Positions 35,893-44,141 of a stretch of DNA of 64,000 bases are shown piece after piece. The position numbers and the translations under genes are program-made. Source of the DNA: an uncultured Verrucomicrobia subdivision 3 bacterium (GTDB taxonomy: Bacteria; Verrucomicrobiota; Verrucomicrobiia; Limisphaerales; UBA11358). The notes below the pieces were generated by a model, which ran no database searches, was not told the DNA's origin, and was given only the letters and a program-made list of their open reading frames with translations. Location of the stretch: contig CAIXUZ010000044.1 in NCBI GenBank assembly GCA_903922735.1, forward strand, positions 1 through 64,000. The letters are read 5' to 3'. Position 1 is the first letter of the stretch, and the number at the start of each line of letters is the position of its first letter.

Positions 35893-37329
35893 CTAGTCAA
35901 CGGCCTTGACCGTTTTCGGGTCAATAACATTGGCTGGCGGTGTCCATTCGGCTGGCTTGGGATGAGCGATGGCGAGCAGCGCGGCATCGCCTGACTTCCG
36001 TTGTTCTTTTTGCAGCCGTACGGTCAACTCGGCGACTTTTGCGGCGTATTTGGGCAAATAGGCAAGATTGGTTGCCTCCTCTGGATCGGTTTGCAGGTCA
36101 AAGAGCTGAGTTTTATCTACCTGCGGATAGCGAATCAATTTCCAACGCTCGTCGCAGAAGCCACGTTGCACGTTTTTGTAGGCGAACAGCATTTCCGGGC
36201 GGGCGGGCTTTGCAGGATCGTGCAATGTTTCGCTGAACTCAATTCCATCATTGCCCTTTGGCGCGGGAACGCCACAGAGCTTGCCGAGCGTGGGCAGAAC
36301 GTCGAAAAGATAGCACATGGCGTCGGTTCGCTGTCCTCTGGGAATGCTCGGGCCACTGATGATCATCGGCACGCGGACGGAATCGTATTCATATAGATTC
36401 TGTTTGCCGATGAGGCCGTGGCTCCCGCACGCCACGCCGGAGTCCGCGCTGAAGACGATGATCGTGTTCGTTGCATAGGGCGAGGCTGCCAGCGCATCAA
36501 GAATGCGGCCTATCTGCGTGTCGAGATAGTTGATGTAACGGTAGTATTCTGCAAGATAGGCTTTGACGCCTTCGGGCGTGCGCGGCCAGCGCATCAGTTG
36601 TTCATCACGGACGGTCATTTCGCCATTGTCCCACGGATGCAGGGGCAGAAAACTTAGCGGCAGCGGGATTTTGGCGGAATCGTAGTTGAAAGAAAAGTCC
36701 GACGGGACGACGTGTGGATCGTGCGGTGCATCGAAGGGCACATAGGCGAAGAATGGCCCGCCTTTGTGCTCTTTGAGAAAACGAATTGTCTCATCGGCAA
36801 AGATGGAACATGAATGCTGGGTGGCAATGTGCGGCGGTGTAAGTTTGCCATCAACCATATCACTTAGCTTTAACTGCAACGGATTACCCATGCCGCCAGC
36901 GAACACGGAACGCGCGATTTGAAAGCTGTGGGACAGCGCTGGCGGGCCGTTGTGCCATTTGCCGGTCATGAAGGTGGTGTAACCATTGCAGCCAAAGACA
37001 GCTGGCCAAGTCTCATCGAACGTCCTGTCGTGCATGAGGTTCTCGTGGATGTGAAACAAGTTGCGCCCAGAGAGCAGCATCGCCCGCGACGACACGCAGG
37101 TCGCGGCAGTCATTCCCCCCTGCATGTAGGCACGATTGAAAGCCAGCCCCTCATGAGCCAGCCGGTCGAGGTTGGGCGTCTTGATGGCGGAATTTCCGAG
37201 TGCTGCGATAGTGTCCGCCCGCTGGTCGTCAGCGAAAAGAAAAAGGATATTGGGTTTGGCTGGCAGCGCATCGGCGGCATGCAGCGCAGCCAGCGGTGAC
37301 AGCAGCAGGGCGAGCAGGATGGACTTCAT
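35893..37329 (-). CDS. Secreted sulfatase (S1 family)
   Basis: 478 residues from ATG 37329, which begins the signal peptide MKSILLALLLSPLAALHAAD; further in-frame starts exist up to 37395. Metal ligands are in LFADDQRADT (about 32-40). The formylglycine position is Cys78 in ATCVSSRAMLLSGR. This is CxSxR rather than the usual CxPxR or CxAxR, so maturation may be less efficient or need a specific enzyme. DAPHDPH and SADSGVACG further on complete the site. Related to choline- or iduronate-type sulfatases. No maturase gene is in the window. Confidence 0.85.
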   Translation of the reverse strand: MKSILLALLLSPLAALHAADALPAKPNILFLFADDQRADTIAALGNSAIKTPNLDRLAHEGLAFNRAYMQGGMTAATCVSSRAMLLSGRNLFHIHENLMHDRTFDETWPAVFGCNGYTTFMTGKWHNGPPALSHSFQIARSVFAGGMGNPLQLKLSDMVDGKLTPPHIATQHSCSIFADETIRFLKEHKGGPFFAYVPFDAPHDPHVVPSDFSFNYDSAKIPLPLSFLPLHPWDNGEMTVRDEQLMRWPRTPEGVKAYLAEYYRYINYLDTQIGRILDALAASPYATNTIIVFSADSGVACGSHGLIGKQNLYEYDSVRVPMIISGPSIPRGQRTDAMCYLFDVLPTLGKLCGVPAPKGNDGIEFSETLHDPAKPARPEMLFAYKNVQRGFCDERWKLIRYPQVDKTQLFDLQTDPEEATNLAYLPKYAAKVAELTVRLQKEQRKSGDAALLAIAHPKPAEWTPPANVIDPKTVKAVD

Positions 37330-37393
37330 GACGGAGTGCATGAATGGCATACTAGAGAAATCTCGGGTGCGGTCAACGGGCGTCAGGGCCGCC
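37286..37393. repeat. 108-base duplicated 5' segment, copy 1
   Basis: About 91 percent identical to 38970-39077 with no gaps. It spans the upstream DNA and signal-peptide codons of this sulfatase gene. The shared coding-strand sequence contains TTGACC and, 16 bases later, TAGTAT, a possible common promoter just before the ATG. Confidence 0.85.
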
Positions 37394-37450
37394 ATGACGC
37401 TGTGGTGTGTGAATCAGGGTTCGTTTTAAAACCCCAGTGAGAATCTTCAT

Positions 37451-39013
37451 TCAGTCCCCGTCTTTCCGAAGAGTTTCATCATCGGCGGGCTGGCCTTCCT
37501 TCCAGAGCTTGATGGCAGCGTCGTTTTTTTGGGGTACTCCGGGTGTGCTGCGCCCAACGGCAATGTATTTCTCCAGCAGTTTCGTCAACCGGGCGACAAT
37601 TTCCGGGTGGACTTTGCATTCGTTGGTGCGTTCGCCGACATCCTTGGTCATATTATAGAGTTGGATCGGCGGAAGCTTCTTCGCCTCCTTGCTGCCGGGC
37701 TTGGGCAAGCTCCAGCCGCCTGAGCTGGCGCAGAGTTCGAGCTTCCATTGCCCTTGATGGATCGCGAAGGAGCCATTGATTGAATGATACACCACCGCCT
37801 CACGTAACGGCTTATCCGTCGTTCCCAGCAATGCCGGTAGCAGGCTGACGCTGTCTTCGCCAGCGTTATCGGGTAGTTTCACGCCGAGGAGATCGGCACA
37901 GGTGGCCATCAAATCCACGAGGGAAACCAGTTGACCGCTGTTGGAACCAGCCTTGATTTCCCCCGGCCAGCGGGCGATGAATGGAATGCGGTGGCCACCG
38001 TCCCAGATGTCGGCCTTATATCCGCGCCGGAGTTCGCTCGGAAAATGGCCCTTGGCCTCCAGTGTGGATACGGCATCCTGTCCTTGGTGAGTTAAGGCTG
38101 GATCATCCGTACTCAAGGTTCCGACATAGGGGGCACATCCGTTGTCGCTGGTAAGGACGACCAACGTGTTAGCCGCCAATCCGGCAGTCTCCAGAACCTT
38201 GAGAACTTCACCCACAGCCCAGTCGGTTTCCATTACGTAGTCACCATAATCGCCCAGACCACTTTTTCCTTTCCAATCCTTCGTCGGGGCAAGCGGTGTG
38301 TGGGGCGAGTTGAGCGGCAGGTAGAGGAAAAAGGGGTGCTCTTTGTGCTGGTCAATCCAGACCTTGGATTTTTGAACCAGCGTCGGCAAAATATCCACCA
38401 CCGCGAAGCCCGGTGCCGTCGGCCCACGACGTCCTTTGTAAAGCTCTTTGACTGCCGTTGGGGCTTCCCTAAACCGGTCGTTCTCAATGAACGCATACGG
38501 CGGCATGTCCGCTGATGCGCTGATACCGAAGAAATAATCGAAGCCGCAAGCGTTTGGCCCATTGGTGATCGGTGCGTCCAACTGCTTTTGAGAAAGCCCC
38601 AGCCCGAGATGCCACTTGCCGATGCAGGCAGTGGCGTATCCATTTTGCTTCAGCAAGGCCGCAACCGTCAGCCGTTCGGGCGCGATCAGCGGCGGACTAA
38701 ATCCTTGAAGCACTCCGGCCTGCAAATGCGAACGCCAGCTGTAGCGACCCGTGAGAATGCTGTAGCGGCTCGGCGTGCAGACCGCTGAACTGGAATGCAT
38801 CTCGGTGAATGTCATGCCTTGAGATGCGAGTCTGTCCATGTTCGGAGTGGCAATCTTGCTGCGCACGCCGCCGAGGCAATGTACGTCGCCATAACCGAGA
38901 TCGTCACAAAGGATATAAAGGAGGTTGGGTTTGCCTATTGGCGGCGCATTAGCGGCTCGGGTGGTCGTGGCAGCCAGCGGAGCTAGCAGCAGGGCGAGCA
39001 GGATGAACTTCAT
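37451..39013 (-). CDS. Secreted arylsulfatase (S1 family)
   Basis: 520 residues from ATG 39013, with signal peptide MKFILLALLLAPLAATTTRA. The N-terminal metal site is ILCDDLGYGD (about 34-43). The formylglycine motif is canonical: Cys79 in SAVCTPSRYSILTGRYSW. Later features LTSDNGCAPY and FPSELRRGYKADIWDGGHRIPFI match arylsulfatase A-type enzymes. It would desulfate a polysaccharide in the periplasm or outside. The 5' end is shared with the downstream sulfatase by duplication, although the mature domains are clearly different subfamilies. Confidence 0.9.
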   Translation of the reverse strand: MKFILLALLLAPLAATTTRAANAPPIGKPNLLYILCDDLGYGDVHCLGGVRSKIATPNMDRLASQGMTFTEMHSSSAVCTPSRYSILTGRYSWRSHLQAGVLQGFSPPLIAPERLTVAALLKQNGYATACIGKWHLGLGLSQKQLDAPITNGPNACGFDYFFGISASADMPPYAFIENDRFREAPTAVKELYKGRRGPTAPGFAVVDILPTLVQKSKVWIDQHKEHPFFLYLPLNSPHTPLAPTKDWKGKSGLGDYGDYVMETDWAVGEVLKVLETAGLAANTLVVLTSDNGCAPYVGTLSTDDPALTHQGQDAVSTLEAKGHFPSELRRGYKADIWDGGHRIPFIARWPGEIKAGSNSGQLVSLVDLMATCADLLGVKLPDNAGEDSVSLLPALLGTTDKPLREAVVYHSINGSFAIHQGQWKLELCASSGGWSLPKPGSKEAKKLPPIQLYNMTKDVGERTNECKVHPEIVARLTKLLEKYIAVGRSTPGVPQKNDAAIKLWKEGQPADDETLRKDGD

Positions 39014-39077
39014 GGCGGGGTGCATGAATGGCATACTAGAGAAATCTTAAATGCGGTCAACGGGCGTCAGGGCCGCC
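38970..39077. repeat. 108-base duplicated 5' segment, copy 2
   Basis: Partner of 37286-37393, same orientation, about 10 differences in 108 positions. Covers the promoter region and signal-peptide codons of the second sulfatase gene. Confidence 0.85.
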
Positions 39078-39145
39078 CGGCGCTGGCCGTGATGCTGCGG
39101 AAAGTCCGCCGTAAAAACACCAATTAAGCTTTAAGCGACGACGAG

Positions 39146-40891
39146 TCATTGGATATGCCCCATGCTGAGTTTACGCGGATTATCCGGTCGTTTTCCCAGA
39201 TAATCAATATCCGTGTCCCAAGGAAGAATATTTTTCAAATCTTTGCCTTTGCCGAATCCTGCAAAGAAGGCGGTGGGTTTATAGGGAGGTTCGTCGTTGA
39301 AGGCGGGATGTGCGTAATCCTCCTGTGAAAAACCGGCGAGCGTGTGGGTATCCATGCCGTAGCGGGTCTGCCACTCGCTCCTTCCGTCCGGGACTTCAAA
39401 CATTTTCTGGAAATGAATTTTCGGCGCGTGCGTAACCGGATTCCAATAAAAATTGTAGTCGAACTGATTGCCGAAGCAGTGCGGCCGCTGGCCGTTGAAC
39501 AAGCCCATCAGGAAGACGCAGGCATTCGTGGGCTTAGTGGTGGTTTGCACAACGACGTTGTTGAAAAACAGGTTGCTGTAAGCGTAAACGAGTTTGCTGT
39601 CCCACGATTGGCGCAGCCATTTCCGGTGCGGCTCGTCAGCGTAGTTCATCTGCCACCTGGATAAATTAGAGGCATCGCGCAGGTAGGTGGAGAGCTGGAT
39701 GCCGACCCCGAGATTGTCTTTCAGAAAGTTGTGAACGACGCAAATTTCGGCTGAGTTCTGCACCGAGATGCCGATGCAATGAGTCTGCGTCCGACCGAAC
39801 ATGGTGGAGGTGCAGGGCTTGGTGTCCTCGACGATGTTGAATCCAATGTAGCTGTGAAAAGAGATTTCAGCGCGGATGCCTTCCCCGTAATTGCCGGAGA
39901 CGTAATTATATTCGATGACATTGTTGCAGGGCCCATCATCGAGCCAGATGGCGACGCCGCCGAGGTTGCCGATGAACCGGTTGCGGCGGATGATGTTGCC
40001 GTTGCCAACAATCTTGGTGCCGCCGGTGCCCCATTCCTTGTAGCCGGCAAGGTCATTGCCTTGGACAAGATTGTTCTCAATCAGATTATCCGAGCCGCCG
40101 GTGGCGAAACCGAACTGGCCATTCGAGCGAAAGATATTGTCATGAATATGTGAGTGCTTCGTCTGGATGCCCAGACCAGACCCGGCGCTCGAATATTCCA
40201 GGAGATTGTCCCGAAATTCGATGCCTTCCCCGTGAAGCGTGACCATTGCATTCTGGTAGGTGTTCCTGACGCGGCGAAAGACAAAACCATCAATGACCAC
40301 ATGGTCAGCGCGCACATTCAAGAGGTTGGTCTTGACCGTGATTTCCGTCTTTGCCATGTCCGGGGTCATGCCTTGGGGAAGTTTGAGCACATAAGTCGCA
40401 GGATTGGCCATGGTCGCGGTAAAACTGTAATCAGCCGTTGGGATTTCTTGGGTTTGGGTGCAGCGTTTTCCATTTACAAAAATCTGTTCCGACCGGGGCG
40501 CCATGACCCAGCGGCCATGATCGTTGTTATAAGGAGAGGAGGTGCCGAATGACCGGGTCCAAAGGTTTTGAGCATGGTCGACAAGCCTCCAGTCTCGGAC
40601 ACGCCCGGCTCCGTCGAGAATGACTCCTTGTTTCGTCGCGGCTTTGATCAGAATGGGCTTGTCTGGCAGGCCGGATGATCGTAGTGAAAGTTCTTCTGAA
40701 TAGGTGCCGGGCAACACCGTCACCGTGTCACCGGGCTTCCGGGCAGAATCAATCCCCTGCTGGATGGTTCGGAATGGCTGCGATGCCGAACCGTTGCCGG
40801 TATCAGAGCCGCTGGTGGCGACAAAATAGTCGGCGGCGCACACAGGCACCGCGCACAGGAGTAAGAGCAAGAAAAACGATTCTGGTTTCAC
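39146..40891 (-). CDS. Secreted right-handed beta-helix protein (polysaccharide lyase-like)
   Basis: 581 residues, GTG start. Signal peptide about 1-19. The opening DYFVATSGSDTGNGSASQPFRTIQQGI is the typical N-terminus of DUF1565/beta-helix proteins. Residues about 180-420 show repeating helical coils with HIHDNIF, NLIENNLVQGND and NVIEYNYVSGNYGEGI patterns, as in PL6/PL1-like or chondroitinase-B-like folds. Catalytic residues cannot be assigned by eye. Adjacent to an esterase and two sulfatases in the same direction, it may cleave the same polysaccharide. Confidence 0.8.
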   Translation of the reverse strand: MKPESFFLLLLLCAVPVCAADYFVATSGSDTGNGSASQPFRTIQQGIDSARKPGDTVTVLPGTYSEELSLRSSGLPDKPILIKAATKQGVILDGAGRVRDWRLVDHAQNLWTRSFGTSSPYNNDHGRWVMAPRSEQIFVNGKRCTQTQEIPTADYSFTATMANPATYVLKLPQGMTPDMAKTEITVKTNLLNVRADHVVIDGFVFRRVRNTYQNAMVTLHGEGIEFRDNLLEYSSAGSGLGIQTKHSHIHDNIFRSNGQFGFATGGSDNLIENNLVQGNDLAGYKEWGTGGTKIVGNGNIIRRNRFIGNLGGVAIWLDDGPCNNVIEYNYVSGNYGEGIRAEISFHSYIGFNIVEDTKPCTSTMFGRTQTHCIGISVQNSAEICVVHNFLKDNLGVGIQLSTYLRDASNLSRWQMNYADEPHRKWLRQSWDSKLVYAYSNLFFNNVVVQTTTKPTNACVFLMGLFNGQRPHCFGNQFDYNFYWNPVTHAPKIHFQKMFEVPDGRSEWQTRYGMDTHTLAGFSQEDYAHPAFNDEPPYKPTAFFAGFGKGKDLKNILPWDTDIDYLGKRPDNPRKLSMGHIQ

Positions 40892-40923
40892 GGGTGTTGG
40901 AATGGAACAGCGGATCGCATCGT

Positions 40924-41910
40924 TTATCTGGTCTGATCCGGCGCGGCGAGGCTTTTCCGGTGGAACTCGAAGACCTTTGTCCCCAGCTTTTGATAATAGA
41001 GCTGCGAATTATGCGCCACGTCGGGCACGACTTCATATTCGTGCGGGACACCCAGTTGGGTCAACAACTCGTGCAGATCCTGATTCCGAGGCAACAGGCT
41101 GTCGAGCGAGCCGCAGCCAATGCGAATGTTGGTCTTGTTGCGGATTTGGTCCACATTTTTACGCGCCAATGTCTGTGGATGCTCGGCAACACGGCGTTCG
41201 TTGTCCTTGCTAAATACGCCGAACATCGGGCCGGTCTGCTGAATATTTGCCGGGCTCGGATCAATCAACGCGCCCGCATTGATCACCACCGTTCCGAACA
41301 ATTCGGGATACTTGAATCCTAAGTGCCCCGCACCATAACCGCCCATGGAATAGCCCTCGATGATCCGGCCCTCGCGATTGGTGATGGTGCGATAGGATAA
41401 GTCCACATGGGGGATCAAATCTTTGATGATGACGCTTTCCATCGGACACTGGCCATTGCTGGCATCGCAGTAAAAACTTTTTACCATGCCATTGACCAGC
41501 ACCACGATGACCGGCGGCAACTGGCCGCTTTGGATGGCTGCCTGAATATGCGGAACGAACATCATCGCCCCGGCGCGCTGGTTTCCCCCCATGCCATGCA
41601 GCCAATAGATCACTGGGTAGTGCTTTTTTCCCTGCTCATAACCCGGCGGCAGCCAGACCAGATAGCTGACTTCACGGCCCAGCACCTGGCTTTGGAATGT
41701 CCGGTATTGCGTGTCGTTGGGCGCGGTGTGATCTGAGTCCAGCCACTCGGCTTTGGGCATGGGCCGCTGGTTCGATTGGCGGGGCAAGTTGGGTTTGGCC
41801 GGCGCCGGGGCTGGTTCCGGCGGCGTCCCGGCTTGCACCGATGTGTCGGCACCGGCCGGGATAATGGTTAACAGCAACAAGGAGAATATGGCGGCAATCA
41901 ATTTTTTCAT
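40924..41910 (-). CDS. Secreted esterase (esterase D / CE1-like)
   Basis: 328 residues. Signal peptide about 1-21, then a Pro-rich linker (about 28-50). Alpha/beta-hydrolase of the PF00756 type: oxyanion segment YWLHGMGGNQ (102-111), nucleophile Ser188 in EGYSMGGYGAGH, and a probable catalytic His near residue 302 (PDVAHNSQLYY). Enzymes of this type remove feruloyl or acetyl groups from polysaccharides. Thirty-two bases upstream of the beta-helix gene, so likely in one operon. Confidence 0.85.
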   Translation of the reverse strand: MKKLIAAIFSLLLLTIIPAGADTSVQAGTPPEPAPAPAKPNLPRQSNQRPMPKAEWLDSDHTAPNDTQYRTFQSQVLGREVSYLVWLPPGYEQGKKHYPVIYWLHGMGGNQRAGAMMFVPHIQAAIQSGQLPPVIVVLVNGMVKSFYCDASNGQCPMESVIIKDLIPHVDLSYRTITNREGRIIEGYSMGGYGAGHLGFKYPELFGTVVINAGALIDPSPANIQQTGPMFGVFSKDNERRVAEHPQTLARKNVDQIRNKTNIRIGCGSLDSLLPRNQDLHELLTQLGVPHEYEVVPDVAHNSQLYYQKLGTKVFEFHRKSLAAPDQTR

Positions 41911-42016
41911 GACTTAAGGAGTTGTGAATGCTCAATGGGGAATATTGGAAACGTTATCAGATTTAGTTTCAGTGGTAAATACCGGCTCGGCACTGGCCAA
42001 GGTGTGAAGGTCGTGC

Positions 42017-42113
42017 CTAGCGCAGCCCCCGTTGCCTCCCCGCCGGTTCGCGCAGGCTGCTGCTGCCCAATCCCAGCAGCCATAGCGGTCGCGGTATTTG
42101 CCGCTCCCGGCCC
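42017..42113 (-). pseudogene. dinB 3'-end fragment with intact frame and stop
   Basis: 97 bases align without gaps to the last 97 bases of dinB, about 78 percent identical. In frame, about 23 of 31 DinB residues are kept (GRER, RPL, LLGLG, SSLREPAGRQ) and it ends at the equivalent TAG. It is the only coherent feature in the 272-base gap between the esterase and OmpA genes. Confidence 0.8.
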
Positions 42114-42182
42114 GGAATGGACCTGGTGAAAATTCTCTGCTTGGTCGGTCTCCCGCGGTCTGATTAAATTTGCCTGCTGAAG

Positions 42183-42971
42183 ATGAGCGCAGACAATCCA
42201 TTTACCAGATCCGTGGCCGAAAGCCGTCGGGGCCCGGATCATCCCAAGCCCGGCTGGATCGTCGCCGGCATTCTGGCCGCGCTGCTGATGGCGGTGCTGC
42301 TCCTTTGGGCGACGGCCTTGGGCAAATTGCGCAGCCAAGAAACGCTCCAACCCAAGCTGGACGAAGCCAATGCCAGCCTTGCCCGGGCGCTCGATCAAAG
42401 CCAGAAAGACAAAGACCAGATTGCGGCCCTCAAAGCGCAGGTGGCGGATCTGGAAAAGGAAAAAGCGGACGCCGCCCAGATGGCCAAGGGGCTGGAGGAT
42501 GAAATGCGTTCCGACCTTGAAACCAAGGATGTCACCATCTCCAATCTGCGGGGCAAGTTGACTGTCAACATCCTCGACCGGGTCATGTTTGATTCTGGCG
42601 AGGCGGTTCTGAAGCCGGACGGTGAATCCGTGATGCGCAAGATTGCCGCCCTCCTGTCCGGACATCCGGAATTAAAAATTCAAGTTGTCGGCCACACGGA
42701 CAACGTGCCCATCCGCAGCCGGTTCCCGAGCAACTGGGAACTGTCTACGGCCCGCGCCCTGGCGGCCGTGCATTTTCTCACGGAAAAGGCGGGCGTTGAC
42801 CCGCGCCGGGTGGGGGCAGTGGGCTATGGTGAATTCAGACCTATCGCCGACAATGCGACCGTCGAGGGACGGGCCATGAACCGGCGGATTGCGATCATCA
42901 TCCTGCCGGACGCACTCGTTGGGGCAGACACGGTGCCGGTGGCCAGGCCGAATTTAAACGGGTCGCCATGA
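42183..42971 (+). CDS. OmpA-family peptidoglycan-binding protein with coiled coil
   Basis: 262 residues. A transmembrane helix (about 25-45) is followed by a coiled coil (about 50-115, KLDEANASLARALDQSQKDK). The OmpA/MotB C-terminal domain spans about 125-240: DRVMFDSGEAVLKPDG, VVGHTDNVPIRSRFPSNWELSTARA and AVGYGEFRPIADN, then NRRIAI. This is the inner-membrane-anchored layout of MotB-like or stator-type proteins, but no MotA partner is adjacent. Probably tethers the envelope to peptidoglycan. Confidence 0.88.
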   Translation: MSADNPFTRSVAESRRGPDHPKPGWIVAGILAALLMAVLLLWATALGKLRSQETLQPKLDEANASLARALDQSQKDKDQIAALKAQVADLEKEKADAAQMAKGLEDEMRSDLETKDVTISNLRGKLTVNILDRVMFDSGEAVLKPDGESVMRKIAALLSGHPELKIQVVGHTDNVPIRSRFPSNWELSTARALAAVHFLTEKAGVDPRRVGAVGYGEFRPIADNATVEGRAMNRRIAIIILPDALVGADTVPVARPNLNGSP

Positions 42972-43111
42972 GGCCGGTCGATCAGGTTTGGGGTTGTCGC
43001 GCGGCGCCACGGAGGCTGGAAGGGCGAGCCGCCGTGGCGCTGGCTGCGGGGTGGAGGGCGCACAAATCTTGATTGCCAGCTGGAATCCTTAAGCATAGTT
43101 TCGCCACAAAT

Positions 43112-43873
43112 ATGCTCGCATCGTTGTTCAGCCGCTTTGAATCCTTGGGTTTTCTTTTAACCAACCCGGTCTGGCTGGCCATGACGGTATTCCAGATTTG
43201 GATGCTGGTTCACGCCCTTCGCAGCCGTGAATGGCTCTGGGCATTTTTCATTTTCATCGGTTCCGGGCTGGGAGCCATCTGGTATTTTTTTTCGGTTTAT
43301 CGCGATTCGTCCTCCAGTGGTTTTGAACTGCCCGGCACCCAGAGCCGTGCCCGCATCAAGGAACTGCAGTCAAAAATCCATCATGTGGATAACGCCTACC
43401 ATCACTTCCAGTTGGGCGACATTTATTTCCAGCGGGGAAAATTCACGGAGGCGGAGAAATGCTACCGGGCCGCGCTCGAACGCGAGCCGAAGGATATTGA
43501 TGCCCGCGCCCACCTTGGCCAATGTCTCCTGCGCCTGAAACGACCCGGCGAAGCGCGCCCGCTTCTCGAAAGTGTCATGCAGGAAAAGCCGGAGCATGAT
43601 TACGGGCACACGAAGATGGCGCTGGCGGAAACCTTGACGGTGCTCGGCGAAACCGACCACGCCATCCGCTGCTGGCAGCAGGTCACGCAAAACCATTCCT
43701 ATCCGCGTGCCAAGGTTCAACTCGCGGAACTTTATGCCGCCAAAAAACAGAACGATGCGGCCCGCGCTGAACTCAAAGATGTCTTGAGCGACGATCCGCA
43801 CGCGCCAGCCTACCAGCGGAAGCGTGACCGGGTATGGGTTCGCCGCGCCAAAAGGCTGATGGCGAGGTTGTAG
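43112..43873 (+). CDS. TPR-repeat membrane protein
   Basis: 253 residues from ATG 43112. Two membrane segments (about 15-35 and 42-63) are separated by a short basic loop, as in PLDc_N/phospholipase-D-nuclease-like N-termini. TPR-like units follow from about 90 to 235 (AYHHFQLGDIYFQRGKFTEA, ARAHLGQCLLRLKRPGEA, MALAETLTVLGETDHA). Likely a cytoplasmic scaffold attached to the membrane. It follows the OmpA gene by 140 bases. Confidence 0.75.
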   Translation: MLASLFSRFESLGFLLTNPVWLAMTVFQIWMLVHALRSREWLWAFFIFIGSGLGAIWYFFSVYRDSSSSGFELPGTQSRARIKELQSKIHHVDNAYHHFQLGDIYFQRGKFTEAEKCYRAALEREPKDIDARAHLGQCLLRLKRPGEARPLLESVMQEKPEHDYGHTKMALAETLTVLGETDHAIRCWQQVTQNHSYPRAKVQLAELYAAKKQNDAARAELKDVLSDDPHAPAYQRKRDRVWVRRAKRLMARL

Positions 43874-43946
43874 CCGCCGTGCGCTGGCCGTGGGCGGAGG
43901 TCACTAGGCGGTCTGCCAGCTCATCTATTCTTGCGAGGCGGTGGGT

Positions 43947-44111
43947 TCAGCGGTTCAGCATCGCCTTCGGAACAAAATCCGAGAGCCGAAATTGGTGAAT
44001 AACGGTGCCTAGGACGGGAACTTCACCCGAACTTTCCAAGGCGCTGTCCCTGAGAGAACTTGGACCCGGAAACGTCATCCGCAACGAGTCAGACAGAATA
44101 GGGTCCACCAT
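43947..44111 (-). other. Short reading frame after the sialate esterase stop
   Basis: Fifty-four codons from ATG 44111 to TGA 43947, with protein-like composition (MVDPILSDSLRMTF at the start, RLSDFVPKAMLNR at the end). It is in the same frame as the sialate O-acetylesterase, whose TGA lies ten open codons upstream. It could be a small gene, a remnant or chance. No ribosome site and no family resemblance. Confidence 0.25.
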
Positions 44112-44141
44112 CACCGCCCCAACATCTTCCCGTTGAAATTT

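Noticed and set aside
43970-44130. Structured-looking intergenic DNA considered as tRNA or riboswitch
   Set aside because: No cloverleaf, T-loop or conserved riboswitch core could be found. The minus strand reads as a short protein-like frame instead.
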